Notes: generated from the sequence alone by a model not told the origin. DNA of 64,000 nucleotides from SP197 sp965213815 (GCA_965213815.1 OZ243917.1:2294001-2358000), one strand, 5' to 3'; positions 34,598-44,351 are shown, counted from the first letter of the stretch. Program-made: numbers and translations.

Positions 34598-35896
34598 ATG
34601 GACCGATACAAGACCTCGATCGCGCGTTACAGGCAGGCATGCACGGTGCTCGCCGGAGGTGTGTCGAGCAACTTCCGCTATCACCCCATTCCCGTTCCGC
34701 TTGCCATCGAGCGAGGCGAAGGACCTCACCTGTGGGACGCCGACGGCAACCGCTACATCGACTATGTCAGCGGCAATGGTCCGGCATTTCTCGGGCACAG
34801 TCCCGAACCGGTGCTCAATGCAGTCCGCGACTCCCTGAACAAGGGGCAGGCATTCACCACTGTCCATGCCGGCGAAATTGCCCTGGCGCAACGCCTGAGA
34901 GCGATCGTTCCCTGTGCCGAACTGGTGCGGTTCGACACGTCGGGAACACAGGTGGACCAGATCGCCATGCGTCTCGCCCGCCACCACACCGGCCGCACCA
35001 GGGTGGTGAAGTTCGAAGGCCACTACCACGGATGGGCGGACAACATCTTTGCCAGCGTGGCTCCCGAGCTCAACCGGGCCGGACCCCGGGACCATCCGGC
35101 AGTGCTCGCCCAGAGCAGCGGCCAGCCCGACAACATCCGCGACAACCTCATTGTCCAGCCCTTCAACGACATCGCCGTGCTCGAGGAGACCCTGTCGCGA
35201 CATGGCGCCGAGACTGCCGCCATCGTCGTGGAACCGGTGGCCTGCAACTGTGGTGTCATCGAACCCCTTCCAGGCTATCTCGAGGCGCTGCGGCGGCTGT
35301 GCGACCAGCATGGAATCGTGCTCATCTTTGACGAGGTCATCACGGGATTCCGGGTTGCCCTGGGGGGCGCCCAGCAGCGCTACCGCGTGACTCCCGATCT
35401 CGCCGTCTTTGCCAAGGCCATGGCCAGCGGCTTCCCCCTTGCCGCAATCGCCGGCCGCCGCGACATCATGGAAGGGGTCACGAGGGGCGCTGTTCACGGC
35501 GGCACCTACAATGGCATCACCTCGAGCATTGCCGCCGGCATCGCCACCCTTGACATGCTCGCCGCCGATGACGCGGCGGTCTATGTCAAGGTGGAGCGGG
35601 ACGGCAAACGGCTCATGTCGGGACTTGCGGAGTGTGGCCGACGACGTGGTGTTCCACTTCACGTCCAGGGGCTTGGCGCCATCTTCTCGACCGTCTTTAC
35701 CGACTCCCCGCCGCTGGTCGACTATCGCGACTACAAGGCCAGCGACACGCCCCTGCGCGAGGCCTTCATCCAGGGACTGCAGGACCGCGGCGTACGCGTG
35801 ACACTTCGCGGAACCTGGTTCGTCCCCGCCGTGCTCGCTGATGACGACATTTCCATGACTCTCGATGCCGCCGATGCCGCGCTGGCCGCCCTTTAG
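34598..35896 (+). CDS. Class III aminotransferase (glutamate-1-semialdehyde aminomutase-like)
   Basis: 432 residues from the ATG at 34598, with GGGAGGA eight bases upstream. PLP-dependent fold: WDADGNRYIDYVSGNG (about 45), RFDTSGTQVDQIAMRLAR (about 108), KFEGHYHGWADNI, LIFDEVITGFR (PLP-binding Asp, about 245) and AVFAKAMASGFPLAA (Schiff-base Lys, about 270). HGGTYNGI replaces the 'GTfsGNPL' motif of true HemL, so it is more likely a beta- or omega-amino acid aminotransferase relative. It precedes the ABC transporter genes by 79 bases. Confidence 0.88.
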   Translation: MDRYKTSIARYRQACTVLAGGVSSNFRYHPIPVPLAIERGEGPHLWDADGNRYIDYVSGNGPAFLGHSPEPVLNAVRDSLNKGQAFTTVHAGEIALAQRLRAIVPCAELVRFDTSGTQVDQIAMRLARHHTGRTRVVKFEGHYHGWADNIFASVAPELNRAGPRDHPAVLAQSSGQPDNIRDNLIVQPFNDIAVLEETLSRHGAETAAIVVEPVACNCGVIEPLPGYLEALRRLCDQHGIVLIFDEVITGFRVALGGAQQRYRVTPDLAVFAKAMASGFPLAAIAGRRDIMEGVTRGAVHGGTYNGITSSIAAGIATLDMLAADDAAVYVKVERDGKRLMSGLAECGRRRGVPLHVQGLGAIFSTVFTDSPPLVDYRDYKASDTPLREAFIQGLQDRGVRVTLRGTWFVPAVLADDDISMTLDAADAALAAL

Positions 35897-35975
35897 AGGA
35901 AGTCCGCGGGCAGTTTACAAGTCCGGCAAATCCCGTCAGGCTTGATCAAGGGATGTCAGCCGGGGATGGATCCTG

Positions 35976-37031
35976 ATGAGTGGCCTGGTACTCAGCAACA
36001 TTTGCAAGCGCTTTGGTTCCGTTACCGCCGTCACCGACATCAATCTCGACATTCCGGAAGGCCGCTTCGTTTCGTTCCTTGGTCCCTCCGGTTGCGGCAA
36101 GACAACCCTGCTGCGCCTGATCGCCGGTCTCGAAACAGCGACGACGGGGCGCATCCTGCTCGATGACGAGGACCTGACCGACAAGCCGACCCACAACAGG
36201 AACATCGGCATGGTGTTCCAGTCTCTGGCCCTGTTCCCCCATCTTTCCGTGGGCGAGAACATCACTTATTCGCAGAGAATCAGAGGTGTCGACAAGGCGA
36301 CGCGACATCGGCGCGCCGAGGAACTCCTCGATCTGGTGCGCCTGCCGGGGGTTGCCGAGCGCAATATCGCACAGCTCTCGGGCGGCCAGAGGCAACGCGT
36401 GGCCATCGCCCGGGCCCTCAACCTGGAACCGAAACTCTTCCTGCTCGATGAACCGTTGTCGGCGCTCGATGCCAAGTTGCGCGAGGACATGCAGGTCGAG
36501 TTGCGCATGCTGCAGGAGCGCCTCGCAATCACGACCATCGTGGTCACCCATGACCAGCGTGAGGCGATGACGATGTCGGATGAAGTGGTGGTCATGTCCA
36601 CGGCGCGTGTCCAGCAGATGGGACCGCCTCTGGAAATCTACCGCAATCCGGCTTCAGCCTTCGTCGCCGAGTTCATCGGCACCAGCAATCTCATCAGGGC
36701 GCAGCTCAACGCCGGTTCAACCGTTGTCATCGCCGGATGCGCGTGCCGGACCAGCGGGGTCCCGGACCAGCTTGGCGCGGGATCGAACGTCATTGTCTCG
36801 GTTCGCCCCGAAGACGTGCACGTGTACCCGGAAAGCCGTGACGGCGAAAATATGCTCGACGGTGTCGTCACGTTCGTGCGCGATGTGGGCGCCAGCGTCG
36901 AGACCTTCGTCGCATGCGGCGACCTGCAGATCATCGCCATGGCGACACCGAAGGAAAGACCGGACGTTCACAAGGGCGAGAAGGTCAAGGTCGAGTTGCC
37001 TGCCGATTGTTGCGTGGTCCTCAAGGCATGA
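35976..37031 (+). CDS. ABC transporter ATP-binding protein, PotA-like
   Basis: 351 residues. Walker A is LGPSGCGKTTL (about 34-42), Q loop MVFQSLALFPH, signature LSGGQRQRVAIARAL (about 133), Walker B FLLDEPLSALDAK, then the TOBE-containing C-terminal domain from about 240 (SVRPEDVHVYP). Its domain plan matches spermidine/putrescine importers. It overlaps the first permease by four bases. Confidence 0.93.
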   Translation: MSGLVLSNICKRFGSVTAVTDINLDIPEGRFVSFLGPSGCGKTTLLRLIAGLETATTGRILLDDEDLTDKPTHNRNIGMVFQSLALFPHLSVGENITYSQRIRGVDKATRHRRAEELLDLVRLPGVAERNIAQLSGGQRQRVAIARALNLEPKLFLLDEPLSALDAKLREDMQVELRMLQERLAITTIVVTHDQREAMTMSDEVVVMSTARVQQMGPPLEIYRNPASAFVAEFIGTSNLIRAQLNAGSTVVIAGCACRTSGVPDQLGAGSNVIVSVRPEDVHVYPESRDGENMLDGVVTFVRDVGASVETFVACGDLQIIAMATPKERPDVHKGEKVKVELPADCCVVLKA

Positions 37032-37912
37032 GTGACGCCACCGTCGGGCTGGTCTGGAAGGAGCAGTTCCTGCTGCCGCTGAAACGCTTTCCGGTCGGTC
37101 TCTACCCGACGTTCATGATGGGCGTCTTCTTTCTCATTCCCTTCATCATCATGCTCGTCGTGAGCTTCGCCACACGCACGGAATCAACCTACGAGCCGGG
37201 TTTCGAGTTCACGCACTACGCCCGTTTCTTCTCGCCGCTCTTCACCACACACCTTCTTGTCTCGGTGCAGTTCTCCGTTCTCGCCAGCATTCTCTCCGTC
37301 ATGGCCGCGGTTCCCTTCACCTATTTCATAAGCCGTTTCCGCAGGCGTCCGCAGGTCATCGCACTGGTCTTCCTGTTGTGCGTCCTGACACTCTCGGAAG
37401 TGATCGTCGCCTACTCCCTGTCGGTCGTCATGAGCCGGTCGAGTGGTCTGCCCAGCTTCGTGGAGTGGCTCGGTCTCATCGACAAGGCGCGTTCGTGGTA
37501 TCCCGGATACATGGCCAATCTCTTCGGTCTGAGCTTCTTCAACATTCCGTTTGCCGTTCTCATCCTGTTTCCGTCCTGCACCAGGCTCGACCGGGAACTG
37601 ACGGAAGCGGCACAGACCATGGGGGCATCTCCGTTCAGGAGTTTCATGACGATCGTGCTGCCCCTGCTCGACCGGACGATCATGGCGGCTCTGGTGCTGC
37701 TCTTCGTGTTCACCATGGGCGCCTTTGTCACGCCATCCTGGCTCGGCCGCCCCGAGGACACGATGATGGCCCAGCTGATCGCCAACCAGGCGCTCAATCG
37801 CGGCAACATTCCGTTTGCCGCGGCGCTTTCCATGTTCTTCATGGCGGTGACAATCATTCTCAGCCTGATCACGGTCAGACTGCGCCGCGGTGACCGGGTG
37901 GGTCAGACATGA
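37028..37912 (+). CDS. ABC transporter permease, PotB-like
   Basis: 294 residues with six hydrophobic segments and the cytoplasmic EAA loop LTEAAQTMGASPFRSFMTIVLPLL near residue 195. The extended N-terminal tail (VWKEQFLLPLKRFPVGLYPTF) is unusual but still in frame. It overlaps the PotA-like and PotC-like genes on both sides (ATGA). Confidence 0.93.
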   Translation: MSDATVGLVWKEQFLLPLKRFPVGLYPTFMMGVFFLIPFIIMLVVSFATRTESTYEPGFEFTHYARFFSPLFTTHLLVSVQFSVLASILSVMAAVPFTYFISRFRRRPQVIALVFLLCVLTLSEVIVAYSLSVVMSRSSGLPSFVEWLGLIDKARSWYPGYMANLFGLSFFNIPFAVLILFPSCTRLDRELTEAAQTMGASPFRSFMTIVLPLLDRTIMAALVLLFVFTMGAFVTPSWLGRPEDTMMAQLIANQALNRGNIPFAAALSMFFMAVTIILSLITVRLRRGDRVGQT

Positions 37913-38712
37913 ACCTGGTGCGCTGGAGCAAGGCGGCTTTCATCATTGCCATGTTCGGCATGCTTGCCGCGCCCCTGCTCATCGTTGCCGGTGTGTCGCT
38001 CAACTCCAAGAAACTCATGTTCTTTCCGCCCAAGGGGCTGTCGCTGCAGTGGTACCCGGCGGTGTTCGAAACCAACAAGTGGCTGGAGGCCCTGACCACA
38101 AGCGTGATCATTGCCATTGCCGCGGGCATCATCGCCATCTCGGTCGCCTTGCCGATCGCCTATTTCCTGTGGCGCCACAAGGTGCTCTACGCCAAGGCAC
38201 TCTTCCTGGCCGGGATCGTTCCCTTTGCCCTGCCCCCGGTGATCACGGCACTTGGCATGCTGATCTTCTGGGTCGAAGTCGGGTATGTCGGACAGATCTG
38301 GAACATCATGATCGGCCATGGGGTCTTTCTTGTGACCCTGCCGCTGGTGATGATTTCCCTGGGCCTGGAATCCATCGATGACGAGATTCTCGAGGCGGCG
38401 CGCACCATGGGGGCGGATTCGCGGCGCATCTTCACAACCATCATCTTCCCCATGGTGCTGCCCTACATGGTGGCGGGCTACGCCTTCGTCATCGTGCTGT
38501 CGATGAACGAGTACATCATCTCGTTCTTTCTCGGACAGCACGCCACCATCACCCTGCCGGTGCAGCTTCTTTCCAGCCTGCGATCCGGCTACTCACCGAT
38601 CATCGCGGCCGTTTCGGTGATGTTCATCCTGTTCGCCGTCGTCATCTTCAGCCTTGTGGCCCGGTTCGGCGATCTTCCCAAACTGCTCGGCGCGTGGACA
38701 CCAAGGGAGTAG
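37909..38712 (+). CDS. ABC transporter permease, PotC-like
   Basis: 267 residues with six membrane segments and the EAA loop ILEAARTMGADSRRIFTTIIFPMVLPY near residue 160. It completes a two-permease, one-ATPase transporter of the spermidine/putrescine type; the solute-binding protein is encoded 2.8 kb downstream at 41519. Confidence 0.94.
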   Translation: MNLVRWSKAAFIIAMFGMLAAPLLIVAGVSLNSKKLMFFPPKGLSLQWYPAVFETNKWLEALTTSVIIAIAAGIIAISVALPIAYFLWRHKVLYAKALFLAGIVPFALPPVITALGMLIFWVEVGYVGQIWNIMIGHGVFLVTLPLVMISLGLESIDDEILEAARTMGADSRRIFTTIIFPMVLPYMVAGYAFVIVLSMNEYIISFFLGQHATITLPVQLLSSLRSGYSPIIAAVSVMFILFAVVIFSLVARFGDLPKLLGAWTPRE

Positions 38713-38717
38713 GCTCC

Positions 38718-39368
38718 TTGTACATTCTCCATGGCGGCAACGTGACCCGGGCACTGGCGGTCCAGATGGTGCTGGAAGAGTCCTCGCTCGCCTTTGAACT
38801 GCGCGATGTCGACATCGCGGCCCAAGAGCACCGCAGCGAAGCGTACCGTGCCATCAATCCCGCCGGATACGTGCCCGCCCTTGTCACCCCCGAGGGCACG
38901 GTGCTGCACGAGGCAGCAGCCATCTGCCTGTGGCTGGCGGACAGGCACGCACTCGAGGAGATGGCGCCCCTGCCGACAGACCCGTTGCGCGGCCTCTTTC
39001 TCTCCAGGCTCTTCTACTTCACCAACGACATCCAGCCTGCACTCAAGCATTGCTACTACCCCCGGCGCTGGGCACTGAGGGACAGCGACACGCAGGCGTT
39101 CCGCAAGCTCTCGCAAGCGATGGCTGTGGAACGCTGGCAGGTTCTCGAGAGCTGGCTGGCAGCGCATGGTCCCTACCATCTCGGCGAACGTCTCAGTCTG
39201 CTGGATCTTCATCTGAGTGTCTGGGTCTGTTACGGTTTCGACACCACTCTCGACATCCTCGACGCCATGCCGGCGACGCGACGCCTCTTCGACCTGGTCC
39301 ACGCCCGCCCGGTGAGCGGGCGATTGCTCGACGGCCTGATCGCGACCCTCAAGGGCCGTCGGACCTGA
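38718..39368 (+). CDS. Glutathione S-transferase
   Basis: About 216 residues. The N-terminal thioredoxin-like domain contains LHGGNVTRALAVQMVLEE (about 3-20), NPAGYVPALVTPEGTVLHEAAAICLWLAD (about 50-77), with the VP and E(S/A)-type glutathione positions, and a helical C-terminal domain with YHLGERLSLLDLHLSVW. I prefer the TTG at 38718, which has GGAG eight bases before it, to a GTG at 38694 overlapping the permease. It may form a thiol-dependent step of the same pathway. Confidence 0.82.
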   Translation: MYILHGGNVTRALAVQMVLEESSLAFELRDVDIAAQEHRSEAYRAINPAGYVPALVTPEGTVLHEAAAICLWLADRHALEEMAPLPTDPLRGLFLSRLFYFTNDIQPALKHCYYPRRWALRDSDTQAFRKLSQAMAVERWQVLESWLAAHGPYHLGERLSLLDLHLSVWVCYGFDTTLDILDAMPATRRLFDLVHARPVSGRLLDGLIATLKGRRT

Positions 39369-39398
39369 ACGATCATCCCCAGTTCGCGCGAAAGGCCC

Positions 39399-40376
39399 TC
39401 AGGAAGTTGCCGCCGAGGAGCCGGCGATGGCTGCCTCGCCCCAACCGGATCCGAGAAGGCGGTCGGTGATGCGGGCAAGGTCGCCGTGGCTGCGGCAATC
39501 GGCAAGATAGCGGTCCTCGATACGGTTGCTGAAGGCTTCGGCGTAGGCCCTGATGGCGGCCGGATAGTTCTCCAGGGTGAAGGCGGTGATGTGGTTCACC
39601 GCCTGGCTGTCGGCCACTGCGGGCAGATCGGTCCCGATGCCGACATGATCGATTCCGGCAAGGGCCACGACATGATCGAGATGACGCATGAAATCATCCA
39701 GAGACGGGTGCCGGCGGGGATCGCCGTCCCAGCACATCGGTCCATAGATGCTGATGCCGATGACACCGCCCGACGCGGCGATGGCCCGTATGGCATCGTC
39801 GGACTTGTTCCGCAGGGCCGGCGTGACCGAACGGGCGTTCGCGTGGGTGGCAAGGACCGGCCTTGTTGACACCGTGGCCGCCTCGACGGAGGTCTTCTGG
39901 CCGACATGGGAAAGATCGATCGCCATGCCAAGGGAGTTCATCATGGCGATGACCTCGCGGCCCAGGTCTGTGAGACCCCGGTCCTCCGGTTCGAGACATC
40001 CGTCGCCAAGGAGGGTGCGTCCATTGTAGGTGAGCTGGGCCACGCGCAGGCCCAGTTCGTAAAGCATCACCAGTCGTTCGATTCTGTCGCCGACGGGGCG
40101 CAGATTCTGCCAGCCCATGATGAGACCGGTGGTGCCATCCGCATGACAGGCCTCGATGTCCGCGGCCCTCCTCACCAGACGCCAGCGCGAACCGGGTCTG
40201 GCGACAATGGCATGCCAGCGCGCCAGGCCGTCCATGGCCTCCTCGAAATCGGCCTCGAAGTGTCCCACCGTCATGTTGACCGCCGTCACACCGGCCAGGC
40301 GCAGCACGGCCGGATCGCCGTCACCGTGGAAGTTGAGACCGTCGATGATGAGGGCGCGTTCGTGGAGAGTCGTCAT
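39399..40376 (-). CDS. Membrane dipeptidase (M19) homologue lacking usual metal ligands
   Basis: 325 residues. It carries conserved M19 segments: LTYNGRTLLGDGCLEPEDRGLTDLGREVIAMMNSLGMAIDLSHVG, PVLATHANARSVTPALRNKSDDAI and HVGIGTDLP. In classical members the first metal site is 'DGHxD' and 'xEG'; here they read DGLNF and GWQNL. The histidines in LSHVG and THANA remain. The distinct active site suggests another substrate or a single metal. It overlaps the LLM gene by four bases, on the opposite strand to the transporter. Confidence 0.82.
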   Translation of the reverse strand: MTTLHERALIIDGLNFHGDGDPAVLRLAGVTAVNMTVGHFEADFEEAMDGLARWHAIVARPGSRWRLVRRAADIEACHADGTTGLIMGWQNLRPVGDRIERLVMLYELGLRVAQLTYNGRTLLGDGCLEPEDRGLTDLGREVIAMMNSLGMAIDLSHVGQKTSVEAATVSTRPVLATHANARSVTPALRNKSDDAIRAIAASGGVIGISIYGPMCWDGDPRRHPSLDDFMRHLDHVVALAGIDHVGIGTDLPAVADSQAVNHITAFTLENYPAAIRAYAEAFSNRIEDRYLADCRSHGDLARITDRLLGSGWGEAAIAGSSAATS

Positions 40377-41401
40377 GACGCGTCCTGCTTCGTGAAGTGG
40401 GGCATGACGTCGCGCGCAAATCGTTCCATGGAGGCCATGACATCGATGTGACAGGCGCCAAATGACATGTTGCAGAGGAGATCCATGATGTCGAGGTCCT
40501 CATAGGCGCCCAGCTTGTCCACAACCTCCCGGGCCGTTCCGATCGGCAGCGCTTCGGCCATGTCGTCCACCGTCTCGGCAATATCGAGGGGCACAATCTC
40601 GCCGTTCGACACCGTACCGGGGGTGCCCGAGACATTGCAGAACCTGCGGTGGTTGTCATGGGCCATGGCGATCTTCTCCCGCCTGTCCGCATCGTCGGCC
40701 GCGACGTAAACCATGCGCAGCATGGAGAACCGCGCGCCGCTGCAGGCAGCACCGCCGTCACGGCGGGCATCGTTGAAGGCGCCGGCCTGCATCCGCACCG
40801 TTTCCATGTTGCCCCTCAGAGGCGTCGTCTGCACATGATAGCCGCGGCGGACCGAGTGATAGATCGCCTCGTAGCCCAGGGCCGCTATCCACAGAGGAAT
40901 GGGCCTCTGGACAGGATGGGGTGTGATGGCAAGGGGCTCGAAGTCGTACCATCGGCTCTTCCAGCCGGTTTCCCGGCCCGACAGCAGCGCCTCCAGGAGG
41001 GCCAGGGCGTCGTCGAAACGCTCCCGGCTCTCGCCTGTCGGCACGTTGAACCTGTCGAACTCGTAGGCGAAGGCGCCACGACCGACCCCGAGCTCCAGCC
41101 TGCCCTCCATCAGGCAGTCGGCCTGACAGATTTCTCCGGCAAGCCTGCGCATGTCGTGGACGGGAAGGACAAGAACGGAGGTGATGATGCGGATCGCCCG
41201 CGTCCGGTCAGCGACCTTGACCGCCGTCAGCAAGGGCTGGGGATGGGTGAGATAGTTGATGAAGTGATGTTCGGGAATGCACAGGGTGTCGAAACCAAGG
41301 TTCTCGGCGAGCACGCTTTCCTCGACGGCGTCCTCATAGAGACGCTGTGCCGGGTAGGAAAGGTCGGGCCAGTAACACGGCAGATAGAAGCTGAATCGCA
41401 T
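40373..41401 (-). CDS. LLM-class flavin-dependent oxidoreductase
   Basis: About 342 residues of the luciferase-like TIM-barrel family, from the ATG at 41401: EHHFINYLTHPQPLLTAVKVADRTRAIRIITSVLVLPVHDM (about 43-85), RLELGVGRGAFAYEFDRFNV and PHPVQRPIPLWIAALG. Such enzymes use reduced FMN or F420-type flavin to oxidise organic substrates. It is the first gene of a two-gene operon with the M19 homologue, divergent from the solute-binding gene. Confidence 0.85.
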   Translation of the reverse strand: MRFSFYLPCYWPDLSYPAQRLYEDAVEESVLAENLGFDTLCIPEHHFINYLTHPQPLLTAVKVADRTRAIRIITSVLVLPVHDMRRLAGEICQADCLMEGRLELGVGRGAFAYEFDRFNVPTGESRERFDDALALLEALLSGRETGWKSRWYDFEPLAITPHPVQRPIPLWIAALGYEAIYHSVRRGYHVQTTPLRGNMETVRMQAGAFNDARRDGGAACSGARFSMLRMVYVAADDADRREKIAMAHDNHRRFCNVSGTPGTVSNGEIVPLDIAETVDDMAEALPIGTAREVVDKLGAYEDLDIMDLLCNMSFGACHIDVMASMERFARDVMPHFTKQDAS

Positions 41402-41518
41402 GACGTGACAAGGGTCACGAATGATCACCCGGCGTCAACCTGCTTTCACCATCGTTCCGGTTCGCATAGGATTCCCGCCATCATGTGGACCAACCACTGA
41501 TCTAAAGGGAGGAGCACA

Positions 41519-42682
41519 ATGACCCCGATCATGGATATCGACGAGTTCCGTTCGCGTCTGGCCAACCACGACATTTCGCGCCGGGACATCAACAGGGTGC
41601 TGGCGTCGGCAGGCGTGGCCACCGTTGCCATGCCGCTCGTGGCAAGCCACGCCCAGGAAGAGGAGGAAGAGGCAAATCTTGAAATCGACAACGATCTGAC
41701 CGTCTTCACATGGTCCGGTTACGACATTCCGGAGCTCCACACGAGCTACATAGACAAGCACGGCACCACTCCGGCCTTCACGCTGTGGGGCGAGGAAGAG
41801 GAGGGCTTTCAGAAGATGCGGGCCGGGTTCCAGCCCGACATCGCATGGCCCTGCACCTACAGCCTCCAGCGCTGGTGGGATGGTGGCCTGCTTGAGCCAC
41901 TGGACACGTCCCGCCTCGAACACTGGGATGACGTGTTTCCCAGTCTGCAGACCGTGACTGGCGCGGTCATCGAAGGGAATCAGGTCTTCGTTCCCGTCGA
42001 TTGGGGCAACAGTTCCGTCCTGTTCCGTCCTGACCTGGCGCCGGAGTACGCCGGCCCGGACAACCATTCCTGGATGATCCTGTTCGACGAGAAGTATGCC
42101 GGGCGTCTGGGAATCTACGATTCGGTGGACGGGGTCTTCGGTGTCGTCGGCGCCCTCATCGGAGCGGCTGATCCCTTCGACATGACCGATGAGGAACTCG
42201 AGGAAGCGGCCACGTGGATGCGCAAGCAGCGCGAAGTCCTGCGCTGGTACTGGACCGACATCACGGCTGTCGAACAGGGTCTCGCGACGGGCGAACTTGT
42301 CGCCTCCTACGCCTGGAACAGTTCTGTCATCGAACTCAAGAACCAGGGCGTCGAGGTCGAGTACATGAACCCGAAGGAAGGTATCTACACCTGGGTGTGT
42401 GGCGCCGTTCATATCGCCACGGGCGAAGGGTCCGACGACAAGGCCTACGACTTCCTCAATGCCGTGACCGCGCCCGAATCCGGTGAGTACATCATCAACA
42501 ACTACGGGTACGGGCATTGCAACCAGAAGGCCTTTGATCTGGTGGACCAGGCCACGCTCGACGATCTCGGAATCTCGGATCCGGTAGCCTTCATGAAGGA
42601 CAGCCGCTTCTTTGCCGAGATCAGACCTGAAGTCCGCGAGAAGTACATTGCACTGTTCGACGAGATCAAGGCCGGTTTCTGA
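41519..42682 (+). CDS. Periplasmic solute-binding protein, PotD/PotF-like, Tat-type signal
   Basis: 387 residues. The N terminus holds SRRDINRVLASAGVATVAMPLV, a twin-arginine export signal, followed by an Ala-rich region and an acidic QEEEEEAN linker. The binding-protein fold has DLTVFTWSGYDIPEL, FVPVDWGNSSVLFRPDL and YNNYGYGHCNQ-like sequences of the polyamine-binding family. It is probably the receptor for the permeases at 37.0-38.7 kb, although an operon of two divergent genes lies between. Confidence 0.88.
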   Translation: MTPIMDIDEFRSRLANHDISRRDINRVLASAGVATVAMPLVASHAQEEEEEANLEIDNDLTVFTWSGYDIPELHTSYIDKHGTTPAFTLWGEEEEGFQKMRAGFQPDIAWPCTYSLQRWWDGGLLEPLDTSRLEHWDDVFPSLQTVTGAVIEGNQVFVPVDWGNSSVLFRPDLAPEYAGPDNHSWMILFDEKYAGRLGIYDSVDGVFGVVGALIGAADPFDMTDEELEEAATWMRKQREVLRWYWTDITAVEQGLATGELVASYAWNSSVIELKNQGVEVEYMNPKEGIYTWVCGAVHIATGEGSDDKAYDFLNAVTAPESGEYIINNYGYGHCNQKAFDLVDQATLDDLGISDPVAFMKDSRFFAEIRPEVREKYIALFDEIKAGF

Positions 42683-42693
42683 TTTTGGTCCCG

Positions 42694-42728
42694 ATGCATC
42701 AGCGGGCGCCCAGCGCCCGCTGATGCAT
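42694..42728. terminator. Perfect 16-bp hairpin after the binding-protein gene
   Basis: ATGCATCAGCGGGCGC (42694-42709), loop CCA, and its exact complement (42713-42728). It lies 12 bases after the binding-protein stop and 13 before the acyl-CoA synthetase start, with no T-run. In binding-protein operons such hairpins often stabilise or partly terminate upstream mRNA, so the binding protein can exceed downstream products. Confidence 0.7.
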
Positions 42729-42740
42729 GGATTTTGATCG

Positions 42741-44351
42741 ATGCCGCAACGGGACCCCCCGGACCGGCAAAGCGTGGGGCGCGTTCTTTGTCACCGGGCA
42801 CAAACTTCGCCGGATGCCCCCTTCATTCTTTCCGACCAGCGCACCCTCACTTACGGTGAGGCCCATCGCGACTCCAACAGGCTCGCCAACGGCGCGACGG
42901 CCCTTGGCATCGCCTCCGGCGAGGCTGTCCTGGTGGTGATGCCAAATGTCGTCGAGTTCATCCTCGTGTGGCTTGGTCTGGGCAAGCTCGGCGCCGTCCA
43001 GGTTCCCGTCAACACAGCACTGCGCGGCACTCTTCTCACCCACATCATCAATGATTCGGCGGCCCGCACGATGATCATCGCGGCGCAATTCCTCGACCGC
43101 CTTGGCGACGTGGCCGGTGATCTCGAGCATCTTGAACGCCTCATCGTCTTCGATCCCGCAGGCGCACACACCTCGCTTCCGGACGCGCTTTGTCACCTCG
43201 ACAGGATCGATTTCCCCCGTCTGCTCGACGCGGAGGACACGCTCCCTGGCGATCTCCCGCGCCACCACGATCTCAAGGCGGTGATGTACACCTCGGGCAC
43301 CACGGGGCCCTCCAAGGGGGTCATGATTTCCCAGCGTCAGGCCTATGGCTATGCCCACGGGAACTTTGAACTCATGGACCTCAGACCGGGCGACATCTAC
43401 TACGCACCACTGCCGCTCTTTCACATCGCCGGGCAGTGGGCCATGTGCTACTCGTCGCTGATCGCCGGCTCGGCGGCCGTGGTGACGGAACGGTTCAGCG
43501 TCGAACGCTTCTGGAGCGATGCCAGGCGGTTCGGAGCAACGGTCACGTTCTTTCTCGGGGCCATGGCGAACTTTCTGGCGCGCCAGCCCGCGCAGTCCGA
43601 TGACAGCGACGTCCCCATCGAACGCGCCCTCGTCGTTCCGATGTTTCCGGATGCGGACAGATTTGCGAAGCGATTCGGCATGAAGATCAAGACCACCTAC
43701 GGATCGACGGAGGTGTCGGCACCGCACCGCATGGGCTGGAACGACCCCGACTGGAAGACCTGCGGCAGACTGGCAGACGAACTTTACGAGGCGCGGATCG
43801 TCGATGCCAACGATGAGGACGTGCCCGATGGCACCGTCGGCGAGTTCGTCATTCGCGGCAAGGAGCCCTGGCTCCTCATGTCGGGCTACTGGCGGCATCC
43901 GGAGTGGACAGAGAAAGCCTGGTCCAACCTGTGGTTGCACTCGGGCGACGCCATGATGAGAAAGGCCGACGGCCGCTACTACTTTGTCGACCGCATGAGT
44001 GATTCCATCCGCAGGCGTGGCGAGAACATCTCTTCCCTCGAGGTGGAAAACGAGATCAACCTTCACGCGGATGTCCTTGAGTGCGCCGTCTTTCCCGTGC
44101 CCAGCGAACACACCGAGGACGAGGTGATGGCATCGGTGGTGCCGCAACCTGGGTGCACACTCGACCCGGAGGCCCTCATCCGCTTCCTTGAGCCACGGAT
44201 GGCCCGCTTCATGGTGCCGCGTTACATCGATGTCACAGAGAGCCTTCCCAAGACTCCCACGGGCAAGATCAGGAAGGTGGCCCTGCGCCATGCGGGTGTC
44301 ACATCCTCGACCTTCGATCGCGACAAGGCCGGTATCATCCTCAAGCGATGA
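42741..44351 (+). CDS. AMP-dependent acyl-CoA synthetase
   Basis: 536 residues of the ANL family: phosphate loop AVMYTSGTTGPSKGVMISQ (about 178), KTTYGSTEVSAPHRMGWND (about 315), hinge ADGRYYFVDRMSDSIRRRGENISSLEVE (about 408) and C-terminal lysine motif LPKTPTGKIRKVAL (about 503). It forms an acyl adenylate and then the CoA ester. It is a different branch from the ligase at 21301 (their hinge and C-terminal lysine motifs differ). Confidence 0.92.
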   Translation: MPQRDPPDRQSVGRVLCHRAQTSPDAPFILSDQRTLTYGEAHRDSNRLANGATALGIASGEAVLVVMPNVVEFILVWLGLGKLGAVQVPVNTALRGTLLTHIINDSAARTMIIAAQFLDRLGDVAGDLEHLERLIVFDPAGAHTSLPDALCHLDRIDFPRLLDAEDTLPGDLPRHHDLKAVMYTSGTTGPSKGVMISQRQAYGYAHGNFELMDLRPGDIYYAPLPLFHIAGQWAMCYSSLIAGSAAVVTERFSVERFWSDARRFGATVTFFLGAMANFLARQPAQSDDSDVPIERALVVPMFPDADRFAKRFGMKIKTTYGSTEVSAPHRMGWNDPDWKTCGRLADELYEARIVDANDEDVPDGTVGEFVIRGKEPWLLMSGYWRHPEWTEKAWSNLWLHSGDAMMRKADGRYYFVDRMSDSIRRRGENISSLEVENEINLHADVLECAVFPVPSEHTEDEVMASVVPQPGCTLDPEALIRFLEPRMARFMVPRYIDVTESLPKTPTGKIRKVALRHAGVTSSTFDRDKAGIILKR

